From contig CAZJFH010000077.1 of NCBI GenBank assembly GCA_964545205.1, forward strand, positions 1 through 22,801: a stretch of 22,801 nucleotides of DNA, given 5' to 3'. Numbering within the stretch: the stretch's first letter is position 1; each line of letters begins with the position of its first letter. Source of the DNA: CAZJFH01 sp964545205 (GTDB taxonomy: Bacteria > Pseudomonadota > Alphaproteobacteria > Rhodospirillales > Magnetospirillaceae). Shown piece by piece: positions 7,939-15,574 of this stretch. Below the pieces are notes generated by a model. It did not search any database, was not told the DNA's origin, and saw only the letters and a program-made list of their open reading frames with translations. Made by a program: the position numbers and the translations under genes.

Positions 7939-8956
7939 GGTCGCGGAGCGCGGCGGCGCGGCGGCGCCCCATCTGGTCGGCCAGCCGCAACGCCGCGATC
8001 AGGCTGGTCTCCGAGGCGCGGCCGGTGCCGGCGAGGTCGAACGCGGTGCCGTGATCCGGCGACGTGCGCACGAAGGGCAGCCCCAGGGTGACGTTGACGC
8101 CGCCGGCGAAGTCGATGGTCTTGATCGGGATCAGCGCCTGGTCGTGATACATGCACAGCGCCGCGTCGTAGCGGGCGCGCGCTTCGGCGTGGAACATCGT
8201 GTCGGGAGGCAGCGGCCCGAAGGCGTCGATGCCGGCGCGCCGCAGGGCCTCGATCGCCGGCAGGATCAGGTCGATCTCCTCGCGGCCCATGCTGCCGCCT
8301 TCGCCGGCATGGGGATTGAGCCCCGCGACCGCCAGCCGCGGCGCCGCCAGGCCGAGATCGGTCTTCAGCGCCGCGGCGGTGACGCGGCCGCAGGCGACGA
8401 TGGCCTCGGTGCTCAGCGCCGCGACGGCGTCGCGCAGCGCCATGTGGATGGTCACCGGCACCACCCGCAGCCCGGGGCAGGCCAGCATCATCACCGGCCG
8501 GCATCCGTCGCCGGCCAGCTCGGCCAGGAACTCGGTGTGGCCGGGGAAGCTGAAGCCGCCGGCGTACATCGTGCCCTTGTGGATCGGGTTGGTGACCACG
8601 GCCGCCGCCGCGCCGTCCATGACCAGCCGCACCGCGCGCTCGATCGATTGGCGCACGGCGGTGGCGTTGGCGGCGTCGGGCTCGCCGGGGGACGGGGCCT
8701 GGGCCAGCGGCAGCGGCAGCACCGGCAGCGCGTCGGGAAAGGCCGCGACCGCCTCGGCCGGCGTGCCGATCGGCCGCAGCGGCACGTCGACGCCGATCAG
8801 CCCGGCCAGCCGCTCGAGCCGGCGCGGATCGTCGATCAGGAAGAACGGCGGCACCTGCGCGTCGTGCCGTCGCGCCCAGGCCTTGAGCGCGATCTCGCCG
8901 CCGATGCCGGCGGGCTCGCCCATCGTCAGCGCGAGGGCCGGGCGCCCCGCTCTCAC
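7931..8956 (-). CDS. pdxA: 4-hydroxythreonine-4-phosphate dehydrogenase
   Basis: PdxA oxidises 4-phosphohydroxy-L-threonine with NAD to the precursor that PdxJ condenses into pyridoxine 5'-phosphate, in the DXP-dependent vitamin B6 route. The 341-residue sequence carries TMGEPAGIG near the N-terminus and the three metal-binding histidines expected for the family: H171 (VTIHM), H216 (NPHAGE) and H271 (MYHDQ), followed by GLPFVRTSPDHGTAFD. The start is a GTG at 8956 whose last two bases overlap the surA TGA (GTGA), and the stop overlaps rsmA, so the gene is coupled on both sides. No earlier in-frame start is needed, because the conserved N-terminus begins directly. Confidence 0.96.
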   Translation of the reverse strand: MRAGRPALALTMGEPAGIGGEIALKAWARRHDAQVPPFFLIDDPRRLERLAGLIGVDVPLRPIGTPAEAVAAFPDALPVLPLPLAQAPSPGEPDAANATAVRQSIERAVRLVMDGAAAAVVTNPIHKGTMYAGGFSFPGHTEFLAELAGDGCRPVMMLACPGLRVVPVTIHMALRDAVAALSTEAIVACGRVTAAALKTDLGLAAPRLAVAGLNPHAGEGGSMGREEIDLILPAIEALRRAGIDAFGPLPPDTMFHAEARARYDAALCMYHDQALIPIKTIDFAGGVNVTLGLPFVRTSPDHGTAFDLAGTGRASETSLIAALRLADQMGRRRAAALRDHD

Positions 8957-10263
8957 AGCCTGACCTCGACGAAGGCGGCGCGGCGCAGCTCGCGCAGCAC
9001 GCGCTGCGCCATCAGCTCCAGCCGCTCCCTTTCGAGCTGGGCACGGACCTGTTCGGCGTCGGGCAGCCTGATCTCGGGCTCCTCGCTGGCCCGGGCCGGC
9101 TCGGTCCCCGAGCGGCCGCAGACCATGAACACGCGGAAACCGGCCTCGTCCGCCACCGGCTGCGAAGCCTGCAGCAGGTCGAGCTGCGCGACCAGCGTGC
9201 GCAGGGCATCCGGCAGGTCTTTCATCTCCAGCGTGCCCAGCCGGCCGGATTGCGGCAGGCCGTGCCGCTTGGCGACGGCCTCCATTTCGGCGCAGTTCTT
9301 CACCGATCCGGCGATCTCTTCGGCCAGCCGCCGGGCGGCGGCGCGGTCGTCGCCGGCCGGGATCAGCGCCTGGGCCAGCGCCACCGAGCCCGTCGCCGGC
9401 GCCGTGCTTTGCGCGGCGGTGGTCTGCTGGCCGAAGATGCGACGGTCGCGCAGCAGCAGGATCTGGTAGCCGTCGATGGTGCGGATCGGGTCGCTGACGC
9501 TGCCCGGGGGCATGCGCGAGACCAGTTCGGCCACCTCCGGATCGAGCGCGTTCGACGGCACCCAGTCGAGATCGCCGCCGCGCGCGGCCGAGGCGCTCTC
9601 CGAGAACTGGCGCGCCAGCGACTGGAACGGGATGCCCTGCTTGAGCTGCTCCAGGATGCGCTCGGCGAGGCGGGCGACCTCGGCCTCGTTGTCGGGCGAG
9701 TCGACGCCGAGCACGATCTCGGCGAGCAGGAATTCGGGCCGGCCCACCGCCTCGCGCAACCTGTCCAGCCGGTCCTGGACCTCGTCCTCGCCGATCTTGA
9801 TGCGCGGCAGCATGCTCATGCGCATCACCTTGGCCCAGGCGTAATCGGCCTTGATCTGCCGTTCGAGCACGCTGACCGGCACGCCGGCCGCCGCCAGCGT
9901 GCTGGCCAGCTTCTCCGGATCCATGCGGTTCTGCCGCGCCACCTGGGCGAGGCCGGAGCGGATCTCCTCGTCGGTGACGCTGATCTTCAGCCGCTCCGCC
10001 TCCTGGAGCTGCAGCCGCTCCTCGATCAGCTTGCGCAGAATCTGCGGCACGATGCGCCGGCGCACCTCGGGGCCGTCCTGCAGGCCCGCCGACATCAGGG
10101 TCATGCGCGTCCGCATCTCGAGATCGACCAGCGACACCACGTCGTCGTTGACCACGGCGATGATGCGATTGGCTTCGGCGGCGGCCGCCGTGGCGGGAGC
10201 CACCGTCATCGCGGCCGCGGTCAGGCAGGCGCAGGCGAGAAGATGGCGAAAGACGGAATGCAT
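8953..10263 (-). CDS. surA: Periplasmic chaperone / peptidyl-prolyl isomerase SurA
   Basis: A 436-residue SurA-type periplasmic chaperone, which escorts unfolded beta-barrel proteins such as LptD to the BAM complex. Seen: signal peptide (1 to about 28, ending in an alanine-rich cleavage region), SurA N-terminal chaperone domain starting NRIIAVVNDDVVSLVDLE, a parvulin domain (ILGVDSPDN to LLLRDRR with the RGGDLDWV segment), and a second, more degenerate parvulin-like domain near the C-terminus. Two-parvulin architecture matches E. coli SurA. The ATG at 10263 has GAGGA about 10 bases upstream; upstream in-frame residues do not look like a secretion signal. It lies 35 bases after lptD and overlaps pdxA by 4 bases. 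Whether the parvulin domains are catalytically active cannot be judged by eye. Confidence 0.93.
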   Translation of the reverse strand: MHSVFRHLLACACLTAAAMTVAPATAAAAEANRIIAVVNDDVVSLVDLEMRTRMTLMSAGLQDGPEVRRRIVPQILRKLIEERLQLQEAERLKISVTDEEIRSGLAQVARQNRMDPEKLASTLAAAGVPVSVLERQIKADYAWAKVMRMSMLPRIKIGEDEVQDRLDRLREAVGRPEFLLAEIVLGVDSPDNEAEVARLAERILEQLKQGIPFQSLARQFSESASAARGGDLDWVPSNALDPEVAELVSRMPPGSVSDPIRTIDGYQILLLRDRRIFGQQTTAAQSTAPATGSVALAQALIPAGDDRAAARRLAEEIAGSVKNCAEMEAVAKRHGLPQSGRLGTLEMKDLPDALRTLVAQLDLLQASQPVADEAGFRVFMVCGRSGTEPARASEEPEIRLPDAEQVRAQLERERLELMAQRVLRELRRAAFVEVRL

Positions 10264-10298
10264 GTGCTTGTTTTCCTCGACTTTTTCGGTCGCGAGCC

Positions 10299-12425
10299 TC
10301 AGAAGATGCCCAACGGCAGTTCGCCCAGCGGCTTGAACACCACCCTCAGCATACCGGAATAGCCCTCTTCGACGTCGCGGTCGCGCGTGCGGTCGTTGCT
10401 CACGCTGGTCACCGCGGTGAAGCACTCGTCGTCGTAGGCGATCGAGAAGCCGGTCTTCACCAGGTCGGTGCCGTCGGCGAGGTTGAAGCGGGCGAAGGTG
10501 GAGGCCGACCAGTTCCGGCTTATCCGCGAGCGCAGCGAGAAGGCGACGCCCTCGCGCTCCGAGATCTCGCCGAGGCTGCCGGTGCCCTCGACGACCGCGT
10601 AGTCGACCCCGAGCCGCAGCGCCGGCGGGCCGAGCAGCGAGGTGATCTCGTGGCGCAGCGGCGAGAAATTGGTCTTGTCCAGGCGGAAGCGATAGTAGAC
10701 GTCCAGGTTTTCCGACATCGACGCCGACACCCGGCCGACCACGTCCGAGAAGTTGTCGTCGAGACCGGACCCCGTCGGGGCCGAATCGTCCTGCTTCATC
10801 AGATAGCTTTGGCCCAGCATCACGTTGAAGGTGCTGCCGCCGTGCCCGAAGAAGCCGTAGCGCAGCCCGTAGCTGACGCGCGGCCCGGTCTCGACGCGGT
10901 CGAACCCGGTGTAGCGGTTCAGGCGGAAGATGTTGGTGTCGTTGAACTCGAACTCCAGGCTGTCCTCGTTCGGCAGGTCGTCGTCGTCCCAGTGCGGGCT
11001 CAGCACGCCGAGGACGATCGGTTCGATCACGTGCGAGGCCAGGCTGTCGGTGCGCACGAACGGGTGGCGCCATTCCAGCGCCAGTTCGGGCATCAGCCGG
11101 CCGTCGGTCTTGCTGTCGCCGCCCTGGGCGCTGCCGCGATCGAACTGGTAGACGTCGCCCTGCGCCGCCGCCGTGAAGGTGTAGACGCCGCCCCACGATC
11201 CGGTCCAGGGCAGCACGAAGCTGGGCCGCACCGACAGCCGCCGGGTGTCGGTGCCGCCGCCGCGCACCAGGGACAGGAAGTTGGCGTCCAGGCCGATGTA
11301 GCCGCCCAGTGCGTTGGGGCTGCTCAGATACGAGTACTGCAGCAGCGGCGCCACGTACGGCACGCCTTCGACGCCGCCGGCGGTCTGATCCTGGAACGCG
11401 TAGCTCTCGGCCAGGGCGTAGCTGCGGGCGCCGAAGCCCTCGACGAACGCGCGGCTGGTCAGGTAGGGCTTGTTGGAGCGGGCGTAGTCGTAGCGGCGCA
11501 GATAGGTCTCGTCGCTGGAACGCTCGAGGTCGTAGCCTGTCCGCCAGACGTCGTCGATCTCGAACGTGCCTTCCGCGAACAGGTGGCCGCGCACCTCGCC
11601 GTGCGAATCGACGGTGCCGGTGCCCGAGGTCGCCATCTCGCCGAAGCTGAAGCGCTTGCGGTGCTCGATCCCCAGCACCGGACCCTCGGCGGTGGTGATC
11701 CGCGGCGAGATGGTCAGGTCCTGATGCGGCGAGATCACGTAGTAGTACGGCGCCGTGACCGAGGTGCCGAGGCTGTCGGTTTGGCTCAGGGTCGGCGCCA
11801 GGAAGCCGCTGCGGCGCTTGACGGTCGGATCCGGATGCGACAGGTAGGGCGTGTAGGCGACGGGCAGGCCCAGGAATTCCAGCCAGGCGTCCTCGTATTC
11901 GATGTCCTTGGTCGCCTGGTCGTGGGTGACGTGCAGCGCCTTGATCTGCCACAGCAGCGGCCGGCCGGGGTCCTCGGCGCAGGGCTGGCACGACGAGTAC
12001 ACCGCGCGCTCGAGCTCCATCACCTCGCCGTCGATCCGGCGCCCGACCGCGGCCGCCATGCGCGACTGGTCGGTGAGCAGCAGCATGATGTCGCGGGCGA
12101 TGGCGTTCTTGAGATCGCCGGTGACCTCGGCCTCGTCGGCGAACAGCACCTCGCCCGTCGGCTCGAGCAGGGAGACGTCGCCGCTGGCGACGATGCGGTC
12201 GGCGTTGAGGTCGTAGACGACCTTGTCGGCCAGCAGGATGCGCTGGTTCTGCGCCACCTCGACGTGACCGACGGCGGTCACGACGTTGCGCTCCTTGTCG
12301 TGGATGACTTGCTCCGCCGTCAGCAGGACCGGCGCGGAAGTGTCCGCGGGCTCGACCTGCGCCAGCGCCGGCATCGCCGCCAGCAGCACCAGCAACGACG
12401 GTGTGCCCAACCAGCGAGCCTTCAC
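10299..12425 (-). CDS. lptD: LPS-assembly protein LptD (OstA/Imp)
   Basis: LptD forms, with LptE, the outer-membrane channel that places LPS in the outer leaflet. With the start chosen here it has 708 residues: signal peptide (1-22, cleavage after ALA), an OstA/LptA-like beta-jellyroll (about 30-140) and a long C-terminal barrel domain ending in Phe. Cysteines are C146 and C149 (SSCQPC) and C668 (DDECF), enough for one bond between jellyroll and barrel, against four cysteines in E. coli. Two starts compete: GTG at 12425, preceded by a G-rich Shine-Dalgarno (GAGGGGGG) and giving a standard short signal peptide, and ATG at 12449, which overlaps the lptF stop as ATGA and would add eight residues. 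I prefer the GTG moderately. The gene is next to lptF and surA, the latter being its own chaperone. Confidence 0.94.
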   Translation of the reverse strand: MKARWLGTPSLLVLLAAMPALAQVEPADTSAPVLLTAEQVIHDKERNVVTAVGHVEVAQNQRILLADKVVYDLNADRIVASGDVSLLEPTGEVLFADEAEVTGDLKNAIARDIMLLLTDQSRMAAAVGRRIDGEVMELERAVYSSCQPCAEDPGRPLLWQIKALHVTHDQATKDIEYEDAWLEFLGLPVAYTPYLSHPDPTVKRRSGFLAPTLSQTDSLGTSVTAPYYYVISPHQDLTISPRITTAEGPVLGIEHRKRFSFGEMATSGTGTVDSHGEVRGHLFAEGTFEIDDVWRTGYDLERSSDETYLRRYDYARSNKPYLTSRAFVEGFGARSYALAESYAFQDQTAGGVEGVPYVAPLLQYSYLSSPNALGGYIGLDANFLSLVRGGGTDTRRLSVRPSFVLPWTGSWGGVYTFTAAAQGDVYQFDRGSAQGGDSKTDGRLMPELALEWRHPFVRTDSLASHVIEPIVLGVLSPHWDDDDLPNEDSLEFEFNDTNIFRLNRYTGFDRVETGPRVSYGLRYGFFGHGGSTFNVMLGQSYLMKQDDSAPTGSGLDDNFSDVVGRVSASMSENLDVYYRFRLDKTNFSPLRHEITSLLGPPALRLGVDYAVVEGTGSLGEISEREGVAFSLRSRISRNWSASTFARFNLADGTDLVKTGFSIAYDDECFTAVTSVSNDRTRDRDVEEGYSGMLRVVFKPLGELPLGIF

Positions 12426-12445
12426 CGATTTCCCCCCCTCGATTC

Positions 12446-13576
12446 TCATGCCGCATCCGGCGCCGCGCGGCGCGATCCGGGCACGGCCAACCGTCTGCTC
12501 GGCGGACCGAGCAGCATGTAGGCGCCGCCGGCGATGGGCAGCAGCGCGTTCGCGTAGAGCAGCCACGCGAGCTGCGGGTTTCGGGACACGAGCTGCGCCC
12601 CGGCAAGCGCCCCGGCCTCGACCAGGATCATCAGGCCGACCGCCGCCAGCACGCGGCCGGTCTGGCCGCGGCGGTTGAAGCTGCCGGTCAGCAGGCAGGC
12701 CAGGGCGATGGCGACGAACGACAGGTTGTGCAGCGGCACCGTCAGCCGCTGATGCGCCTCGACGGTCATTTCCCGCAGCTGGCGGGTGTCGAAGGCGCCC
12801 GGCTCCGGCCACAGCAGCTCCGAGGTCGGGCGCTCGCGCACGTCGGTGCCGCGGCTGCCGCGGCGCGAGCCGGCGATCTCGACCTCGACGGTGTAGCGGT
12901 CGAAATACAGCATCGACATGCGACCGTCCTCGGCCGTGACCTCCTGGCGGTTTCCGTTCTCGAGCAGCACGCGGGGGCCGTCCTCGCCCTTCATCAGCAC
13001 GCCGCGTTCGGCCATCACCGTCGAGACCTTGTCGGGCACGCGCTCGTCGTAGAGCATGACGTTGCGGAGTTCGCCGGCCCCGGTGCGGTCCTGGACGAAC
13101 AGGGTCAGCCCCGGCGCGAGATGGTTGAAGCTGCCTTCCTGGATCAGCAGCGCCGACAGGTCGTGGCGCACCGCCCAGTGATACTCGCGGAAAGCCTGGT
13201 TCGACAGCGGCGTCAGCAGGGTGGTGATGCCGTAGGCGAGGAGGGTCGCCACCAGCGCCAGTCCCAGCGCCGGACGGCCCAGCGCCCAGGTCGACAGCCC
13301 GGCCGCGCGCAGCACGACCAGTTCGCGGTCGGTGTTCATCTTGTTGTAGACGAACAGCACCACCACGAACAAAGCCACCGGCATGATGTAGGCCAGGAAG
13401 TTCGGCAGCAGCATCAGGGTGAGCTTGAGGAAGCCGAAGATCGACAGCCCCTTGGTGACGATCAGTTCGACGAAGCGCAGCGACTGGGTGAGCCACAGCA
13501 CGCAGGCCAGACCGATGCCGGTCAGGGCCGTGCCCACCAGGAGTTGCCGAAGGATATAGCGCGAGATCCCGAGCAT
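12446..13576 (-). CDS. lptF: LPS export ABC transporter permease, LptF type
   Basis: A 376-residue YjgP/YjgQ family inner-membrane permease of the LptB2FG transporter that extracts LPS from the inner membrane. Six membrane segments are visible (about 11-31, 50-76, 100-122, 283-299, 305-328, 336-357) flanking a periplasmic jellyroll domain. RYILRQLL and LTQSLRFVELIVTKGLS near the N-terminus, NKMNTDRELVVLRAAGLS after TM2, and EAHQRLTVPLHNLSF before TM4 resemble alphaproteobacterial LptF more than LptG. It is first in the operon, with a consensus TATAAT only 8 bases before the ATG and no Shine-Dalgarno. In many alphaproteobacteria lptG follows; here lptD follows directly with overlap, so lptG must be elsewhere. 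Confidence 0.92.
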   Translation of the reverse strand: MLGISRYILRQLLVGTALTGIGLACVLWLTQSLRFVELIVTKGLSIFGFLKLTLMLLPNFLAYIMPVALFVVVLFVYNKMNTDRELVVLRAAGLSTWALGRPALGLALVATLLAYGITTLLTPLSNQAFREYHWAVRHDLSALLIQEGSFNHLAPGLTLFVQDRTGAGELRNVMLYDERVPDKVSTVMAERGVLMKGEDGPRVLLENGNRQEVTAEDGRMSMLYFDRYTVEVEIAGSRRGSRGTDVRERPTSELLWPEPGAFDTRQLREMTVEAHQRLTVPLHNLSFVAIALACLLTGSFNRRGQTGRVLAAVGLMILVEAGALAGAQLVSRNPQLAWLLYANALLPIAGGAYMLLGPPSRRLAVPGSRRAAPDAA

Positions 13577-13584
13577 CGGCGCGG

Positions 13585-13590
13585 ATTATA
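13585..13590 (-). promoter_or_regulatory. -10 element of lptF, near-leaderless
   Basis: A perfect TATAAT on the minus strand ends 8 bases before the lptF ATG. Transcription would begin 6-7 bases further on, at or within a couple of bases of the start codon. No good -35 match is found at 16-18 bases upstream. The gene has no ribosome binding site, which agrees with a leaderless message. Confidence 0.6.
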
Positions 13591-13628
13591 TGCACCGCCC
13601 CCTGCGGAAGATAGGGGAAAAGCGGAGG

Positions 13629-13645
13629 CGGCGCGGGCCGCGCCG
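13629..13645 (-). terminator. GC hairpin between acyl-CoA dehydrogenase gene and lptF
   Basis: CGGCGCG-GGC-CGCGCCG is a 7-bp stem with a 3-base loop located some 70 bases past the acyl-CoA dehydrogenase stop on the minus strand. A TTTT run follows only after several further bases. It may mark the end of that transcript, upstream of the lptF promoter, but the evidence is weak. The rest of 13577-13717 shows nothing else. Confidence 0.3.
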
Positions 13646-13717
13646 TCGCGAATCCGGTGAGTTGACGCGCGATCCGGCCAGGCGCGATCCCGCCCGCCGC
13701 CGTCGCGGCCAGATGCC

Positions 13718-15469
13718 CTAGAACTGGTCCTCGGCCAGGGCCATCACCGTCGCCGGGCCGGCGGTCGCCGCCGCCCGCAGCGCCGTCGCGGCCGGCAGGA
13801 TCGCCTCGGCGTAGAAGCGCGCGGTGACGATCTTGGCCGACAGGAAGGCGGCGTCGCCGCCGCCCGCCGACAGGTCGAGCCAGGCGGCGAGCGCGGCGCG
13901 CGCCATCGTCCAGCCGCCGGCGACGGTGCCGAACAGCTCCAGATAGGGCGTCGCGGCGGCGCCGGCCGCGACCTCGTCGTCGGCGGCCAGCAGCCAGTCG
14001 GTGGCGGCGCGCAGCTCGGCCAGGCCCTCGGCAAGGCGAGCCCGGATCACCGCGGTGTCGCTGGATTCGACGGCGGCCAGCTTGCGCCCGGTGGCCTCGA
14101 CGTCCTCGAACAGCGCCCGCGCGGCGGCGCCGCGGTCGCGCAGCAGCTTGCGGCCGACCAGGTCCATCGCCTGGATGCCGTTGGTGCCCTCGTAGATGGC
14201 GGCGATGCGCGAATCGCGCAGATGCTGCGCGGCGCCGGTCTCCTCGACGAAGCCCATGCCGCCATGCACCTGCACGCCGATGTCGGCGATGCGGATGCCC
14301 GTCGCCGTGCACCAGCCCTTGACCACCGGGGTCAGCAGGTCGACGCGCGCCTGCGCCGCCCGGCGCGCGGCGGCGTCCGGGTGGTGCCTGGCCTTGTCCA
14401 GCTCGGCCGAGGTGACGTAGGCCAGCGCGCGCGCCGCCTCGGTGCCGGCCTTCATGGTCATCAGCATGCGCCGCACGTCCGGGTGGTGGACGATGGTGAC
14501 GCCGCCTTGGACGCGTTCGTAGGCGTAGGCGCGGGCGCGCTGATAGGCGCGCTCGGCGATCGCCACGCCCTGCAGGCCGACCGCCAGGCGGGCGTTGTTC
14601 ATCATCGTGAACATGCAGGCCAGGCCGCGGTTCTCGGCGCCGACCAGCCAGCCGACGGCGCCGCCGTGGTCGCCGAAGCTCATGACGCAGGTCGGGCTGG
14701 CGTGGATGCCCAGCTTGCGCTCCAGCGACACCGCGTGGACGTCGTTGCGGCTGCCGTCGGGCAGGAATTTCGGCACCAGGAACAGGCTGATGCCCTTCGA
14801 GCCGGCCGGCGCGTCGGGCAGGCGGGCGAGCACCAGGTGGACGATGTTGTCGGTGAAGTCGTGCTCGCCGTAGGTGATGAAGATCTTCTGGCCGCTGACG
14901 CGGTAGGTGCCGTCCGCGGCCGGCACCGCCTTGGTGCGCAGCGCGCCGAGATCGGAACCCGCCGAGGGCTCGGTCAGGCACATGGTGCCCGTCCACTCGC
15001 CCGAGACCATCTTCGGCAGATAGAGCGCCTGCTGCTCGGGGGTGCCGTGGACCTGCAGCAGCTCGACCGCGCCCTGGTTGAGCATCGGGCACAACGCGAA
15101 GCTCATGTTGGCGGCGTGCCAGATCTCGGCCACGGCGGTGGCGACGAGCCAGGGCAGGCCCTGGCCGCCGTGCTCGGGCTCGAACGGCACCGCGTTCCAG
15201 CCGCCTTCGACGAAGCGGCCGTAGGCGGCCTTGAAGCCGGGCGGCGTCGCGACCGAATTGTCGGGGTTCTTCCTGCAGCCGGCGCGGTCGCCGACCGGAT
15301 TGAGCGGCGCCAGCACCTCCGACGCGAACCGCCCCGCCTCCGCCAGCACCGCCGCCACCAGGTCGGGCGAGGCGTCCGAGCATCCCGGCAGCGCCGCGAT
15401 CTCCTCCAGCCCGGCCAGGCGGTTGAGCACGAAGTTCATGTCGCGGACGGGGGCGGCGTAGGCGGGCAT
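13718..15469 (-). CDS. Acyl-CoA dehydrogenase, DmdC-like long form
   Basis: A 583-residue FAD-dependent acyl-CoA dehydrogenase of the enlarged family that includes 3-methylmercaptopropionyl-CoA dehydrogenase (DmdC). It has the short N-terminal extension MPAYAAPVRDMNFVLN, N-terminal and middle ACAD domains (MCLTEPSAGSDLGALRTKA around 163-181, the flavin/substrate motif), the C-terminal catalytic domain with IYEGTNGIQAMDL (425-437; E427 is the likely catalytic base), and an extra C-terminal helical domain to 583. The start at 15469 has GGAG 5 bases upstream; 21 further in-frame upstream residues belong to a palindromic element and are not family-like. It oxidises an acyl-CoA to the 2-enoyl-CoA; the acyl chain cannot be deduced. 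No dddP/dmdA-type genes are nearby, so a DMSP role is not supported by context. Confidence 0.93.
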   Translation of the reverse strand: MPAYAAPVRDMNFVLNRLAGLEEIAALPGCSDASPDLVAAVLAEAGRFASEVLAPLNPVGDRAGCRKNPDNSVATPPGFKAAYGRFVEGGWNAVPFEPEHGGQGLPWLVATAVAEIWHAANMSFALCPMLNQGAVELLQVHGTPEQQALYLPKMVSGEWTGTMCLTEPSAGSDLGALRTKAVPAADGTYRVSGQKIFITYGEHDFTDNIVHLVLARLPDAPAGSKGISLFLVPKFLPDGSRNDVHAVSLERKLGIHASPTCVMSFGDHGGAVGWLVGAENRGLACMFTMMNNARLAVGLQGVAIAERAYQRARAYAYERVQGGVTIVHHPDVRRMLMTMKAGTEAARALAYVTSAELDKARHHPDAAARRAAQARVDLLTPVVKGWCTATGIRIADIGVQVHGGMGFVEETGAAQHLRDSRIAAIYEGTNGIQAMDLVGRKLLRDRGAAARALFEDVEATGRKLAAVESSDTAVIRARLAEGLAELRAATDWLLAADDEVAAGAAATPYLELFGTVAGGWTMARAALAAWLDLSAGGGDAAFLSAKIVTARFYAEAILPAATALRAAATAGPATVMALAEDQF

Positions 15470-15492
15470 GGCGACTCCAGCGGCTTCTCCTT

Positions 15493-15545
15493 GGAGCGCG
15501 GGTCTCCGGACCCGCTGGACTTGCGTGTCCAAAGACGCGCGCTCC
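15493..15545. repeat. Composite palindromic element (three nested stems)
   Basis: Outer arms GGAGCGCG (493-500 of this kilobase) and CGCGCTCC (15538-15545) enclose two perfect inner hairpins: GCGGGTC-tccg-GACCCGC (15498-15515) and TGGAC-ttgcgt-GTCCA (15516-15531). The outer stem can share only five pairs when the first inner stem is formed, giving a three-way junction. It fills the 105-base space between the FAD-oxidase stop and the acyl-CoA dehydrogenase start. The layout suggests a REP-like dispersed palindrome or an mRNA processing/terminator structure; no second copy was noticed in the window. Confidence 0.5.
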
Positions 15546-15574
15546 TGCCAGGGAGCCTAGCACCAGGAAGATGC

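Noticed and set aside
13718..15469. Specific assignment of the acyl-CoA dehydrogenase as DmdC (DMSP breakdown)
   Set aside because: The family resemblance covers many long acyl-CoA dehydrogenases and no other dmd genes are present.
12450..15563. Apparent giant protein of over 1700 residues ending in LptD
   Set aside because: The upstream part is an out-of-frame reading of lptF and the acyl-CoA dehydrogenase gene. The real lptD start has a signal peptide and a ribosome site.
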